A stretch of DNA of 64,000 bases from Clostridium formicaceticum (GCF_001854185.1 NZ_CP017603.1:310001-374000), one strand, 5' to 3'; positions 27,232 to 36,973 are shown, counted from the stretch's first letter. The notes: generated by a model from the letters alone, not told the origin. Program-made: numbers and translations.

Positions 27232-27725
27232 TATCGGCTTCTGTCCTTTACTTTTTTCCGTTCTCTTTCCTTGGTGCTCTCTTTAGCCTGGCTATGGACG
27301 GCTTCATTATATTCTTTAATTTTCCCTATTCCGCTTTTCTCCTTTTCCTTCTGAATCCTCGCTACTTCTTCAACAACCTTTTTCATAGCGTGTTCCACTG
27401 TTTCCATATTCCTTCCCGCAAAGGCTATCATATAGTTGCCCTTGGACTGTTTTTCCACCGCAAAATGGATACTGTACTTCTTAAATTCTTTTGAATATAG
27501 CTTCATTAGCTCCCTGTCTATCTCTATTGGAAGAAACTTTACAGTTTTTTCAGTGGCATTCAGGGTGTTCATATCCGTTTTTCCAACTGTAACCTTGAAT
27601 TTATCCTTTTCTGTCTTATTAAAAAGATACCACTGAATGGCTTTTTCAATGGTATCCTTAGTTAGCATGGCCGCTTTAATTTTTATCTGAACTAACTCAT
27701 GTATATGATCATCCGGTTTTGGCAT
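27231..27725 (-). CDS. PcfB-family (DUF3801) conjugation accessory protein
   Basis: ATG at 27725 is preferred to an in-frame GTG at 27734, giving 164 residues. The segment VEHAMKKVVEEVARIQKEKE and the order directly before VirD4 match PcfB/DUF3801 proteins, which in pCF10 help couple relaxase and coupling protein. The last 40 residues are strongly charged and basic (KESTKERERKKVKDRSR). Cytoplasmic; probably binds the relaxosome or VirD4. Confidence 0.8.
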   Translation of the reverse strand: MPKPDDHIHELVQIKIKAAMLTKDTIEKAIQWYLFNKTEKDKFKVTVGKTDMNTLNATEKTVKFLPIEIDRELMKLYSKEFKKYSIHFAVEKQSKGNYMIAFAGRNMETVEHAMKKVVEEVARIQKEKEKSGIGKIKEYNEAVHSQAKESTKERERKKVKDRSR

Positions 27726-27730
27726 GGTTC

Positions 27731-28186
27731 TCACCTATCCTTCTCTTTATCCTGAGACTTCGATATTGGATTTTTTTCATACCTGGTTCCTTTACCCTTA
27801 ATTTCTGCAAGCTTTGAATCTGGTTCCACATACGTTAATCCTAGTCCCCTTACTTTTGCAACATCATTGATTATAAAATTATGATTACCATCATACAGAA
27901 AATCCCTTTCAATTTTAAAGCCTAAAGGCAGCTTGATATCCTCCAATTCTTTTATAGTTACAAAACCCCATTCTGCCATTTGATCATCACCAAGATGACC
28001 GTATCCAAACATCAATACATCATTTGTCTTAGGGTCGTAATTTCCTTCTGTAATATACCAATCCCCTGCACCAATAGGATTAAAAAAATGGGCTAAAATC
28101 TTCTTCTCATGAAATTCAATGCCCTCTGTTGAATACAAAGGATTTTGCACAAATTTTTCTTTTAATTCATCCGACAATAACTTCAT
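27731..28186 (-). CDS. DUF2958-like protein with C-terminal tail motif
   Basis: Encodes 151 residues. The segments MKLLSDELKEKF, GDWYITEGNYDPKTND, VLMFGYGHLGDDQMAEWGF and LPLGFKIERDFLYD follow the DUF2958 family, found beside antirestriction and replication genes on mobile elements. Residues 1-120 are that domain; the end SKLAEIKGKGTRYEKN is the shared tail motif followed by a charged stretch. It ends 5 bp before the PcfB-like gene. Function unknown. Confidence 0.75.
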   Translation of the reverse strand: MKLLSDELKEKFVQNPLYSTEGIEFHEKKILAHFFNPIGAGDWYITEGNYDPKTNDVLMFGYGHLGDDQMAEWGFVTIKELEDIKLPLGFKIERDFLYDGNHNFIINDVAKVRGLGLTYVEPDSKLAEIKGKGTRYEKNPISKSQDKEKDR

Positions 28187-28199
28187 ATAGCTTCCTCCC

Positions 28200-28442
28200 T
28201 CACATTTGTTTTACATAACCCATCAAGGCCAATTGATACAAATTGGTTTCTATTTCCTCTACCGTATCCACTGGTGACATTCTTTTTAAATCATCCAAAG
28301 TGAAGCTCACTTCATTTTGATAAATGAACATTGAAAATAGACCGAGTTGAGATGTATTCATTTTTCCATGGATAACAATGTCAAAAATAATAGGCTGCAC
28401 ATTAAGTGTGTACCTGACTTCATTTGATCTTTTCTTTAACAC
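28200..28442 (-). CDS. Small ICE protein, winged-helix-like (80 aa)
   Basis: A GTG start behind GGAAGGAAGG gives 80 residues. The pattern TLDDLKRMSPVDTVEEIETNLYQLALMGYVKQM resembles a short winged-helix (helix, helix, wing) in which the second half would be a recognition helix. The spacing to its neighbours (13 and 39 bp) fits the replication/transfer operon. I do not recognise a named family. Confidence 0.55.
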   Translation of the reverse strand: MLKKRSNEVRYTLNVQPIIFDIVIHGKMNTSQLGLFSMFIYQNEVSFTLDDLKRMSPVDTVEEIETNLYQLALMGYVKQM

Positions 28443-28481
28443 TGGCTTTACCTTCCTTCCTATAAATTAAATGAAAGCTGC

Positions 28482-29468
28482 CTAGCCTCTAGAAAGCCAA
28501 GGCATATCATGTTTTACTGCTGCCGAGTAATAATTATCAATGGTAAAAAACGAATTATATAGTGTCGTTAATAAATAAGCTTTAATGTTTCGTATTTGAG
28601 TAGTGTTTTTTGCCAGGCTTTCCATGACATATTGAATATGACTGAAATTAAGTTTCATAAATATTGAGCATACATTCTCCCATTTCATTTGACCGCCATC
28701 AACATTCATTGTCTTTCTATGATTCTTCATAGTATCAATGAGTAAATTCGTAATCTCGTTGATCATCTCCTTATTTGATGGATACCTTTCTAGCAGAAGA
28801 TCATATTCAATATTCCTTTTTATCTGCTCATCATAATTTTGGTAATGAACATCATCTATCCTTCCATCGTTCTTTAGCTGCCGATTACTCTGCCTCATTT
28901 GCTCCATTGGGGCAATATTTGATTGATGGATAGATTGATTATCATTAATATTTAATTGATTAGTATTTAATTGATTAGTCATTATATTATCCGGTTGGTT
29001 TCCCACTGTCGGTTTTACCGTTAGCGGATTTTCAACTAGCGGTTCCTCCATCAATGAATCAACCGCTAGTGGGTTTTCAACTATTGGTTCATTATTTTGT
29101 ATTTCTCCACTTTCCATACTTTTTTCAGCTCTTTTGATTTCTCTTTCCAGCCTTAATTTTTCCCCTTCCTCTATGAAGATAGGTGTATCAGAAAAAGTAT
29201 ATTCAGTATCGATGAATTTTCCTTTATGACGAATAGGAGTTCTTTTTAAATACCCTAATTCCTCAAGCTTTCTTAAACTGCTCTTGATACTACTTTCACC
29301 GTTAGGTAATATAGCTGCTAAACCCCTGACGTTGAAATCCCAATTATCGTTCATGCCTAACATTGTAATGAGTAGTCCTCGTTCTGCTATACCCATTCGT
29401 TTATCGAAAAGAAAATCATTAGAAACCGTTGTAAACTTTGTTTTGAATTCTTTTTTTATTTTTGCCAT
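28482..29468 (-). CDS. Replication-initiator-like protein (HTH + DUF6017)
   Basis: ATG at 29468 with GGAGG ten bases upstream gives 328 residues. The N-terminal winged-helix (about 10-100: IAERGLLITMLGMNDNWDF, SSIKSSLRKLEELGYLKR) is typical of RepA/DnaD-like element proteins; the last 80 residues (LNFSHIQYVMESLAKNTTQIR and KAYLLTTLYNSFF) match DUF6017. The middle is a low-complexity Asn/Gln-rich linker with short repeats built on NPLAV/EPLV/TNQLN. Such proteins start the transfer operon of Tn1549-like ICEs and probably initiate element replication. It is the outermost element gene before rlmD. Confidence 0.82.
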   Translation of the reverse strand: MAKIKKEFKTKFTTVSNDFLFDKRMGIAERGLLITMLGMNDNWDFNVRGLAAILPNGESSIKSSLRKLEELGYLKRTPIRHKGKFIDTEYTFSDTPIFIEEGEKLRLEREIKRAEKSMESGEIQNNEPIVENPLAVDSLMEEPLVENPLTVKPTVGNQPDNIMTNQLNTNQLNINDNQSIHQSNIAPMEQMRQSNRQLKNDGRIDDVHYQNYDEQIKRNIEYDLLLERYPSNKEMINEITNLLIDTMKNHRKTMNVDGGQMKWENVCSIFMKLNFSHIQYVMESLAKNTTQIRNIKAYLLTTLYNSFFTIDNYYSAAVKHDMPWLSRG

Positions 29469-29548
29469 GGGTCGTAGTCCTCCTTGATAAAAAAATACAC
29501 CTGCTTCTCTTGGAAACAAGTGTATTGAAAATCATTATTCAGTTATAG

Positions 29549-29698
29549 TTATATGTCTACGCACTCTACCTCGATTACCACAGACACTTCAATTTTGTTA
29601 TGAACACTCTTTTGCTTACCATTCTCACTTGTTTGTGTGAATGTTGCATACCTCTCAACGTATTGAAAACAAAGGATTTCTACGTATTTTCCCGACAT
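29549..29698 (-). CDS. 49-aa ORF spanning the element/rlmD junction (possible recombinase-end scar)
   Basis: An ORF beginning MSGKYVEILC starts inside the last codons of rlmD in another frame and ends SVVIEVECVDI. Its last codons contain the sequence GTAGAGTGCGT that also encodes V-E-C-V at the end of rlmD. I see no ribosome site worth the name; it may be a fused scar of an element end rather than a gene. Listed because it holds the second copy of the candidate attachment core. Confidence 0.25.
   Translation of the reverse strand: MSGKYVEILCFQYVERYATFTQTSENGKQKSVHNKIEVSVVIEVECVDI
29559..29569. repeat. Candidate attachment-site core, inner copy
   Basis: ACGCACTCTAC (GTAGAGTGCGT on the other strand), an exact copy of bases 29708-29718 at the 3' end of rlmD, 149 bp away. 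Likely part of an element attachment site or a duplicated rlmD end. Confidence 0.5.
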
Positions 29699-31038
29699 AT
29701 TCCTACCACGCACTCTACATGAGCCGTATGCGGAAACATATCCACCGGCTGTACCTCCACTGTCTTATATCCCTTCCCTTCTAAGTAAGCTAGATCCCTC
29801 GCCAAAGAAGCTGGATTGCAGGATACATATACGACTCTTTTGGGATTCATCTTTACTATGGTTTCCAGTACTTTTTCTTCACAGCCTTTTCTCGGTGGAT
29901 CTACTACCACAACATCTGCCTTTAAGCCTTTTTCATAAAGTTCCGGTATCACTACCTCCGCTTCACCTACATAAAATTCTGTATTATTTATATCATTAAT
30001 TCTAGCGTTTTCCTTTGCATCTTTGATAGCAGCCTCCACTACCTCCACCCCTATCACCTTCTTGGCTTTCTTTGCTAAGAATAGAGAGATCGTTCCTATA
30101 CCACAGTAAATATCAAATACATTTTCTTCTCCTGTCAGACCTGCATAGTCTAGAGCTTTTTCATAAAGCACCTTTGTTTGCATAGGATTTACTTGGAAAA
30201 AAGATTGTGCTGAAATATGGAATTTTAAATCCCCTATGTAATCTACAATTTTATCTTCACCATAAATTGTAAGGGTCTCCTTGCCGAAAATAACATTGGT
30301 ATTTTTATCATTGATATTTTGAACAACACTTTTTAATCCCTTTACCTTTTTTTGAAGCATTTCTACTAATCGGTTTTTAAGAGGTAACTCTTTACCATTG
30401 GTGATCATCACCACCATCACTTCTCCTGTTGCAAAGCCTACCTTCGTTACTACATGTCTTATAAGACCCTTTTTACTTTTTTCATCATAAACACTGATCT
30501 TATAGGTTTCAATATAGTTCTTTATCACTTCTATCACTTCTTTATTTATAGGAGCTTGAATATGACAATAATCCGTAGCTACAATATCATGACTGCTCTT
30601 TTTATAAAAACCCAGTATAGCTTTACCTTTGAGGATACCTACTGGAAACTGAGCCTTATTGCGATATTCATAAGGATTTTCCATCCCTATGGTAGGATGT
30701 ATGGTTGTCTCGATTTTTCCTATCCTTTCTAAGATTTCCTTTACCCGCTTTCCCTTAATCGCTAGCTGCGCTCCATAGTCCATATGCATAATTTGGCATC
30801 CCCCACAGGTGTTAGCCAAACTACAAGGAGGAGAGATTCTGTCCTCAGAAGGCTTAAGCATTTGAATGATTCTTCCTATACCATAATTTTTCTTAAGCGT
30901 CTTTAGTTTTATTTTTAAATAGTCTCCTGGGATACCACCTTCAACAAAAACTGTAAACCCCTCTATTCTCCCCACGCCTTCGCCAGTATGCCCCATATCT
31001 TCTATTTCAATAGAATATATACTATTTTTTTGTAGCAT
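29680..31038 (-). CDS. rlmD: 23S rRNA (uracil-C5)-methyltransferase, RlmD/RumA family
   Basis: Encodes 452 residues. An N-terminal TRAM domain (YSIEIEDMGHTGEGVGRIEG) is followed by the iron-sulfur cysteines (CSLANTCGGCQIMHM, residues about 72-85), the SAM-binding motif NVFDIYCGIGTISLFLAKKA (about 305), DPPRKGCEEK (about 383) and the catalytic-cysteine segment YVSCNPASLARDL (about 405). It methylates a uridine of 23S rRNA in the cytoplasm. The last residues (HVECVVGICRENT) could be altered by element integration, since typical family members end soon after H-V-E-C-V. It is divergent from the GerMN gene. Confidence 0.92.
   Translation of the reverse strand: MLQKNSIYSIEIEDMGHTGEGVGRIEGFTVFVEGGIPGDYLKIKLKTLKKNYGIGRIIQMLKPSEDRISPPCSLANTCGGCQIMHMDYGAQLAIKGKRVKEILERIGKIETTIHPTIGMENPYEYRNKAQFPVGILKGKAILGFYKKSSHDIVATDYCHIQAPINKEVIEVIKNYIETYKISVYDEKSKKGLIRHVVTKVGFATGEVMVVMITNGKELPLKNRLVEMLQKKVKGLKSVVQNINDKNTNVIFGKETLTIYGEDKIVDYIGDLKFHISAQSFFQVNPMQTKVLYEKALDYAGLTGEENVFDIYCGIGTISLFLAKKAKKVIGVEVVEAAIKDAKENARINDINNTEFYVGEAEVVIPELYEKGLKADVVVVDPPRKGCEEKVLETIVKMNPKRVVYVSCNPASLARDLAYLEGKGYKTVEVQPVDMFPHTAHVECVVGICRENT
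29708..29718. repeat. Candidate attachment-site core in rlmD 3' end
   Basis: ACGCACTCTAC lies inside the codons for the H-V-E-C-V segment close to the rlmD C-terminus. The 3' end of rlmD/rumA is a known ICE integration target in streptococci, and the conjugative element here ends next to it. Confidence 0.5.
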
Positions 31039-31223
31039 GATGTATATACACTCCTTTTTCTACGTTTCTTTTGTCGAAACCCATAAGTTTTCTTTTGTTT
31101 AGCACTGTTTTTCCCTCTTTGTGACAACTTTTGTTTTATTGTTTTTGTTTACCATCTATACCCATTATATTATAATATATAGTAATTATAGACAAAGGAC
31201 AAGCTTAGAAGGGAGTTTAAAAA

Positions 31224-32528
31224 ATGTTTCGATCTATTAAAACAATTTTATTGTTCATTATAATTTTTATCACTGCTTCTGGTATGCCTCTATATGCTGA
31301 TACATCGGCCTTAAGTTTCTCTTTACCTTTTACTGGGTCTAGCAAAGAAATTACTTCTTTTGATACTAGTATAACCATGCTTTCCTCATCTCACCCAAGG
31401 TTACAGGTATCATTAACAGCAAATGAAAAACTTCTTCCACTACAGTTTAATGAAGGTCATCCTGTAGAAGTTTTTCTATATTCAGAAGAAAAACTTATCA
31501 AAAACGTCGCTGTTGAGGAAGTAAGCATTCAGCATGGTAAAATAACCACACTAGAAATGGATTTTCCTCAAAGTTTTTTAGATCTTCCAAATGGTGATTA
31601 TGCATTTCAAGTAACATTAAATGTAGAAAACCTACAAGCTCCCATTACCTCTACCATGCTTGCTGTCACTTATGATAGTGCTTTTACTTATGTCAAAGCA
31701 CCAAGCGTAATAGATGGAAATCAAACCTCGCTAACTTTATATTTCCCAGACAATAATATGGATAATTTGATTCCTATCACTCGACTAATCCCCTATACTA
31801 GAACACCTTTAAGAGCTACTATAGATGAATTAATAAAAGGCCCAAATCCTGCTCTAGGACTGCCGGATGTATCCCCTATACCTCCCGTCCAAAGACTTAG
31901 CTTGAATCGAAAAATAGCAAATGTATATCTACCCAAGGATATAGGCGTTTATGATGAATATGCCTCCTCTGCAATCATTGCTGTAAATAGCTTCGTAAAT
32001 TCCTTAACAGCTATTGATGGGGTTGATGGAGTGCAGTTCTATTTTAATAATAGGATTTTAGCAGATGGTTTTCATGGTATGGTTATGAATGAACCTATTT
32101 CTGCCCCTAAAGGCCTTCAGCTTTACGCTGGCTATAGAACCACCACAAATCGGATTTTGCTAACACCTTTAAATTCATCTATTGAAGATCATTCTATAGA
32201 AACAATATTTAATGCATTAAAATATAGTGACAACCCTCTGCTTTATAATTATACATTACAACCCCCAGTACCAGAAGACGTCATGTTGTTGGATTATTCT
32301 ATCGACGGAAATACACTTCGTTTAAAATTCAATGATGCCTTCGCTATGGAAGATGCCCCTAGAAATTTAATGATAGATGCTATTGTATATACCTTTACTT
32401 CTTTAGAAGGTATAGATGCTATTGAATTTCAAGTAGAAAATCTATCTTCTACGCTATCTAATTCATCAGAAGCATTGATATTAAATAAGCCTTTTTTTCC
32501 TTCATCCTATATAAACCCAGAAATTTAA
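31224..32528 (+). CDS. GerMN-domain exported protein
   Basis: Encodes 434 residues behind AGAAGGGAG. A signal peptide (1-26, IKTILLFIIIFITASGMPLY) lacks a lipobox, so the product is probably secreted or membrane-tethered. Two GerMN domains are visible: about 165-285 (ATIDELIKGPNP, VYLPKDIGVYDEYASSAIIA) and about 305-425 (TIFNALKYSDN, LRLKFNDAFA, IVYTFTSLEGIDAIEF). In Bacillus GerM is needed for sporulation and germination. The N-terminal 130 residues resemble a BsuPI-like beta sandwich. A terminator follows. Confidence 0.85.
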   Translation: MFRSIKTILLFIIIFITASGMPLYADTSALSFSLPFTGSSKEITSFDTSITMLSSSHPRLQVSLTANEKLLPLQFNEGHPVEVFLYSEEKLIKNVAVEEVSIQHGKITTLEMDFPQSFLDLPNGDYAFQVTLNVENLQAPITSTMLAVTYDSAFTYVKAPSVIDGNQTSLTLYFPDNNMDNLIPITRLIPYTRTPLRATIDELIKGPNPALGLPDVSPIPPVQRLSLNRKIANVYLPKDIGVYDEYASSAIIAVNSFVNSLTAIDGVDGVQFYFNNRILADGFHGMVMNEPISAPKGLQLYAGYRTTTNRILLTPLNSSIEDHSIETIFNALKYSDNPLLYNYTLQPPVPEDVMLLDYSIDGNTLRLKFNDAFAMEDAPRNLMIDAIVYTFTSLEGIDAIEFQVENLSSTLSNSSEALILNKPFFPSSYINPEI

Positions 32529-32530
32529 GC

Positions 32531-32556
32531 AAAAAGACGGCTATGCCGTCTTTTTG
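32531..32556. terminator. Intrinsic terminator after the GerMN gene
   Basis: AAAAAGACGGC pairs with GCCGTCTTTTT around TAT; the T-run on the plus strand ends the GerMN transcript. Confidence 0.9.
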
Positions 32557-32570
32557 TGGTTAAAAAAAAT

Positions 32571-32589
32571 GAGCACATAATATGTGCTC
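32571..32589 (-). terminator. Palindromic terminator for the fxsA transcript
   Basis: GAGCACATA pairs with TATGTGCTC; on the minus strand it leads into ATTTTTTTT, so it likely ends the unit containing fxsA, 110 bp downstream of its stop. Confidence 0.7.
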
Positions 32590-32697
32590 CAATAAGATTA
32601 GAATCAGTTTACCTCTTATTTTTAAAAATAGACCTGTTAAGCATTATTTACCAATGCTATAAATATTATACCTTATTTCCACTAATCTCCACAAACT

Positions 32698-33093
32698 TTA
32701 TTTTCTATAATAAAACATAAAGCTTCCTTCCTCAATCATTTTCTTAATTTTACCTCTTACAGTGCTTTTGATAGCAGCTCTAGTGACAGGAATCACAAGA
32801 GAAAAACCTATAACATCTGTAAATATCCCAGGGGTTAATAGCAATGCTCCTCCTACCACCACACATAAACCATTAATCAATTCATCTCCCGGCATTCTTC
32901 CTTGTGCCATTTCTAGCTTAATCCTTCTAATAACACCTCTTCCTTCGCTTCTAGCTAAAGATGCGCCTAATATACCAGTAATTAAAACAATCAGCAAAGT
33001 ATATCCTAACCCTATATAATTACTTAGCTTTAGTAAGATAGCCAATTCTACAATAGGAACAATTGTAAATAATAAAATAAGTTTTAATAGCAT
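32698..33093 (-). CDS. fxsA: FxsA-family membrane protein
   Basis: Encodes 131 residues with three to four membrane helices (about 3-25, 26-48, 70-98) and the family pattern LGYTLLIVLITGILGASLARSEG followed in the family by a conserved R-x-x-x-x-x-x-x-x-G region (ELINGLCVVVGGALLLTPGI). In E. coli FxsA relieves phage T7 exclusion by the F plasmid; its normal role is unknown. It lies 12 bp after the thioesterase gene and shares its transcript. Confidence 0.88.
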   Translation of the reverse strand: MLLKLILLFTIVPIVELAILLKLSNYIGLGYTLLIVLITGILGASLARSEGRGVIRRIKLEMAQGRMPGDELINGLCVVVGGALLLTPGIFTDVIGFSLVIPVTRAAIKSTVRGKIKKMIEEGSFMFYYRK

Positions 33094-33105
33094 GAAAACA
33101 CCTCA

Positions 33106-33519
33106 TTAGGAATTTTTAATCAACGCTTCATAAATAGCAGGATGTGTTTTTTTAAAGTTTATTGGTTTTAAGTTTGTATCTACAAAAGCATGGGTAGTTT
33201 CACCTGTTGCCAATAATCTTTCATCCTTTTTTCTAATAATATTATATTCAAAAGTAATTCTAATCCCTTTCATTTCCCGCACTTTTGTTTCTATAACAAT
33301 TTCATCATCATACTTAGCCGGTTCTTTATAGATGCATTTCACTTCGACTACTGGCAACATAATATTTTCCTGCTCTAATTGCTTGTAAGAATAACCCATG
33401 TCTCTTAACAAAGTTGTTCTTCCCACCTCAAACCATGTAAAATAATTGCCATGATAAACCACTGCCATTTGATCCGTCTCTTGATACCTTACTTGTATTT
33501 CACTATAACTTTCTCTCAA
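33106..33519 (-). CDS. Acyl-CoA thioesterase, YbgC/4HBT family
   Basis: Encodes 137 residues from a TTG start with TAGGAGG ten bases upstream. The hot-dog fold motif EIQVRYQETDQMAVVYHGNY contains the catalytic aspartate pattern (Y-x-E-T-D-x-x-x-V-Y-H-x-N-Y) of the 4-hydroxybenzoyl-CoA/YbgC thioesterases. It hydrolyses acyl-CoA in the cytoplasm; substrate not predictable. Forms an operon with fxsA. Confidence 0.88.
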   Translation of the reverse strand: MRESYSEIQVRYQETDQMAVVYHGNYFTWFEVGRTTLLRDMGYSYKQLEQENIMLPVVEVKCIYKEPAKYDDEIVIETKVREMKGIRITFEYNIIRKKDERLLATGETTHAFVDTNLKPINFKKTHPAIYEALIKNS

Positions 33520-33951
33520 TTTAATACCTCCTACATAACATTATTCTCTAATAGTTAATTCTATATGAATTATTTTTTTCCTTTCTGTACTAGAAATCTA
33601 TAAAAAAGATAGAGAAATACTTCTCTGCCTTCCAGCAAAAAAATATTCCTTAATGCACTTTTCCTAAAAAGCTTCCCGCCAGCTGATTTTTTCTTTCTGC
33701 TAATCGGGAAATAATTGATAAGTTTTTTGTAGATCTATTTCAATATTTTTTTATCTCGTCGTAAGTAAACTCCCATCATTAAATATATTATTTTTCACAA
33801 AAAAAGAGTCTACAATCTAGGTAGACTCTATAAGTATTTTCCTTTATACAATTTATATGAATAAAGGGGGAGAATGTTTCATCCATGCTTCTATTATATG
33901 AAATAGGTAGAATTATTGTGTTAACATTAAGTAAAATTTACATTAAAAATT
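33520..33951. other. Intergenic region between pyk and the thioesterase gene
   Basis: 432 bp with no convincing ORF. It holds the pyk terminator at 33805-33829 and the AT-rich promoter region of the thioesterase gene near 33540-33620. Nothing else stands out. Confidence 0.6.
33805..33829 (-). terminator. Terminator after pyk
   Basis: AGAGTCTAC pairs with GTAGACTCT around a 7-base loop; on the minus strand it runs into TTTTTTTG. It ends the pfkA-pyk transcript. Confidence 0.85.
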
Positions 33952-35709
33952 TTACAATACTCTTGTTTTTCCGCTATAAATTAATCCTGTTTTTGCATCT
34001 ACTGTTACAATATCTCCATCCTTTAGTTTATTTGTAGCATGATTCGCTCCTACTACAGTAGGCTTTCCTAAGTTTAGACCTACAATAGCCCCATGGCTGG
34101 TTAATCCACCTTCCTCTGTTACAATTGCTCCGGCAATCTCCATGTAAGGAATTAAATCCTTGTCAGTAAATTGTGTAACCAGAATATCTCCTGCTTCTAT
34201 GTTTACTTCACTTTCTTGTGTAGCATCTACAACTACCACCTTCCCTGTAGCTGCTCCCTTACCTATACCTGTACCATTCAAGAGAATATCTCCAACGATA
34301 TGGGCTTTAATCAAATTGGTTGTTCCAGCAACACCTACCGGTACACCCGCAGTAATCACCACTAATTCTCCTCTTTGAATCATACCTTGTTGTAATGCCG
34401 ATTGTATTGCAGCATGGAAAATATCATCTGTTGAACCCATTTCTTCGATTAAAATTGAATTTACGCCCCATACTAAGCTTAATCTTCTGCGTACCCTTTC
34501 TTTCGTAGTTGTAGCTATAATTGGCGCTTTTGGCCTAAACTTTGATACCATTCTTGCTGTATGCCCTGAAGAAGTAGCTGTAACAATTGCAGAGGCTTGG
34601 AGGTCCATAGCCGTTACACATGTAGCATTACTAATAGCATCTGTAATGGTAGTTTCTCTTTCAATGGCCTTATTTCTCAACAATGTTCTATAGTCTATAG
34701 AAGTTTCGATCCTTTTAGCAATACTTGTCATGGTTTTTACGGCTTCAATAGGATACTTACCAGCAGCAGTTTCTCCCGATAGCATGATAGCATCTGTACC
34801 ATCTAAAATAGCATTTGCTACATCTGTCACCTCTGCTCTAGTAGGTCTAGGATTTCTTATCATTGAGTCCAGCATTTGTGTAGCAGTAATAACTGGCTTT
34901 GCTACCTTATTACATTTTTCAATCATATTTTTTTGTACCAAAGGTATTTCCTCTGTAGGGATCTCTACCCCTAAGTCTCCCCTAGCCACCATAATTCCGT
35001 CAGACACTTCAATAATTGCATCTAAGTTATCTACACCTTCTTGGTTTTCAATCTTAGAGATAATTTGGATATGCTCCGCGTTATTTTCCTCCAGTATTTT
35101 CCTGATAGCTAGCACATCCTCAGGTTTTCTGACAAAGGAAGCAGCAATAAAATCAATATCCATTTTAATACCAAATTCAATATCAGCTTTATCTTTATCT
35201 GTAATAGCAGGGAGATTAATTTTTACCCCTGGCACATTAACACCTTTATGATTCTTTACCACTCCTGCATTTTCAACAATACATTCTATATCAGTTTCAT
35301 CAATGATTTTCTGCACCCTTAATCCGATTAAACCATCATCAATCAAAATGCTATCCCCTGCCTTCACATCCTTCGCTAAGCCACTATAACTTATACTACA
35401 GATGATGGCATTTCCTAGAACTTCCCTTGTAGTTAGCGTAAAGGTTTGTCCCTCTTGAAGATAAACCTCCGGATCTTCAAACTTTCCTGTTCTTATTTCT
35501 GGTCCCTTCGTATCAAGAAGAATCGCTACAGGTAAATTTAGCTCTTCTCTGACTTCCTTGACAGTTTCTATTCTCTTTCCATGTTCTTCATGGGTTCCAT
35601 GGGAAAAATTTAATCTGGCTACATTTAATCCATTTTCCACTAGTTGTTTGAATACTTCTTTTTCCTCACTTGCTGGTCCTAAGGTGCATACAATTTTGGT
35701 TTTTTTCAT
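33952..35709 (-). CDS. pyk: Pyruvate kinase with C-terminal PEP-utilising-like domain
   Basis: Encodes 585 residues. The barrel begins MKKTKIVCTLGPAS; the active-site segment MVARGDLGVEIP (about 240) and MLDSMIRNPRPTRAEVTDVANA (split here across the substrate loop) are intact. Beyond the usual end near residue 470 is an extra domain of about 110 residues (GAIVTEEGGLTSHGAIVG near 535) like the PEP-utiliser mobile domain, as in Bacillus and many Clostridia; the TSHGA histidine is kept. Converts PEP and ADP to pyruvate and ATP. It lies 14 bp after pfkA, one glycolytic operon. Confidence 0.97.
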   Translation of the reverse strand: MKKTKIVCTLGPASEEKEVFKQLVENGLNVARLNFSHGTHEEHGKRIETVKEVREELNLPVAILLDTKGPEIRTGKFEDPEVYLQEGQTFTLTTREVLGNAIICSISYSGLAKDVKAGDSILIDDGLIGLRVQKIIDETDIECIVENAGVVKNHKGVNVPGVKINLPAITDKDKADIEFGIKMDIDFIAASFVRKPEDVLAIRKILEENNAEHIQIISKIENQEGVDNLDAIIEVSDGIMVARGDLGVEIPTEEIPLVQKNMIEKCNKVAKPVITATQMLDSMIRNPRPTRAEVTDVANAILDGTDAIMLSGETAAGKYPIEAVKTMTSIAKRIETSIDYRTLLRNKAIERETTITDAISNATCVTAMDLQASAIVTATSSGHTARMVSKFRPKAPIIATTTKERVRRRLSLVWGVNSILIEEMGSTDDIFHAAIQSALQQGMIQRGELVVITAGVPVGVAGTTNLIKAHIVGDILLNGTGIGKGAATGKVVVVDATQESEVNIEAGDILVTQFTDKDLIPYMEIAGAIVTEEGGLTSHGAIVGLNLGKPTVVGANHATNKLKDGDIVTVDAKTGLIYSGKTRVL

Positions 35710-35723
35710 TATTTTTCCTCCCT

Positions 35724-36698
<975 letters not shown>

Positions 36699-36781
36699 CT
36701 ATCCTACAGGGTCATTTTTTGTCCCTATGGGCAAAGCTTATCCCTATGGAATTTTAGGTGAAAAAATAAGGACTTATATTG

Positions 36782-36973
36782 CTATAAGCCTTGTTGCAAT
36801 AATATTGTATGTACCTCTTCAACTTCAGACCTAGGAACCAAAATCTCACAAGTACCCTGATCATTGTTTTTACTGATAGGTTTTATTTTTACTAAGAAGC
36901 CTTCTTTTACCAATATTTTTTCAATATGTTGAGCATCTTCTTTGGTATTTGTCATATATACTACTGTCCACAT
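36782..36973 (-). CDS. Small DUF2007-like protein
   Basis: Encodes 63 residues: MWTVVYMTNTKEDAQHIEKIL, then a C-terminal VEEVHTILLQQ helix. The beta-alpha-beta-alpha pattern and the position between dnaE and pfkA match a small protein commonly found there in Clostridia, with a DUF2007-type (PII-like) fold. Function unknown. The gap to pfkA is 98 bp. Confidence 0.75.
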   Translation of the reverse strand: MWTVVYMTNTKEDAQHIEKILVKEGFLVKIKPISKNNDQGTCEILVPRSEVEEVHTILLQQGL

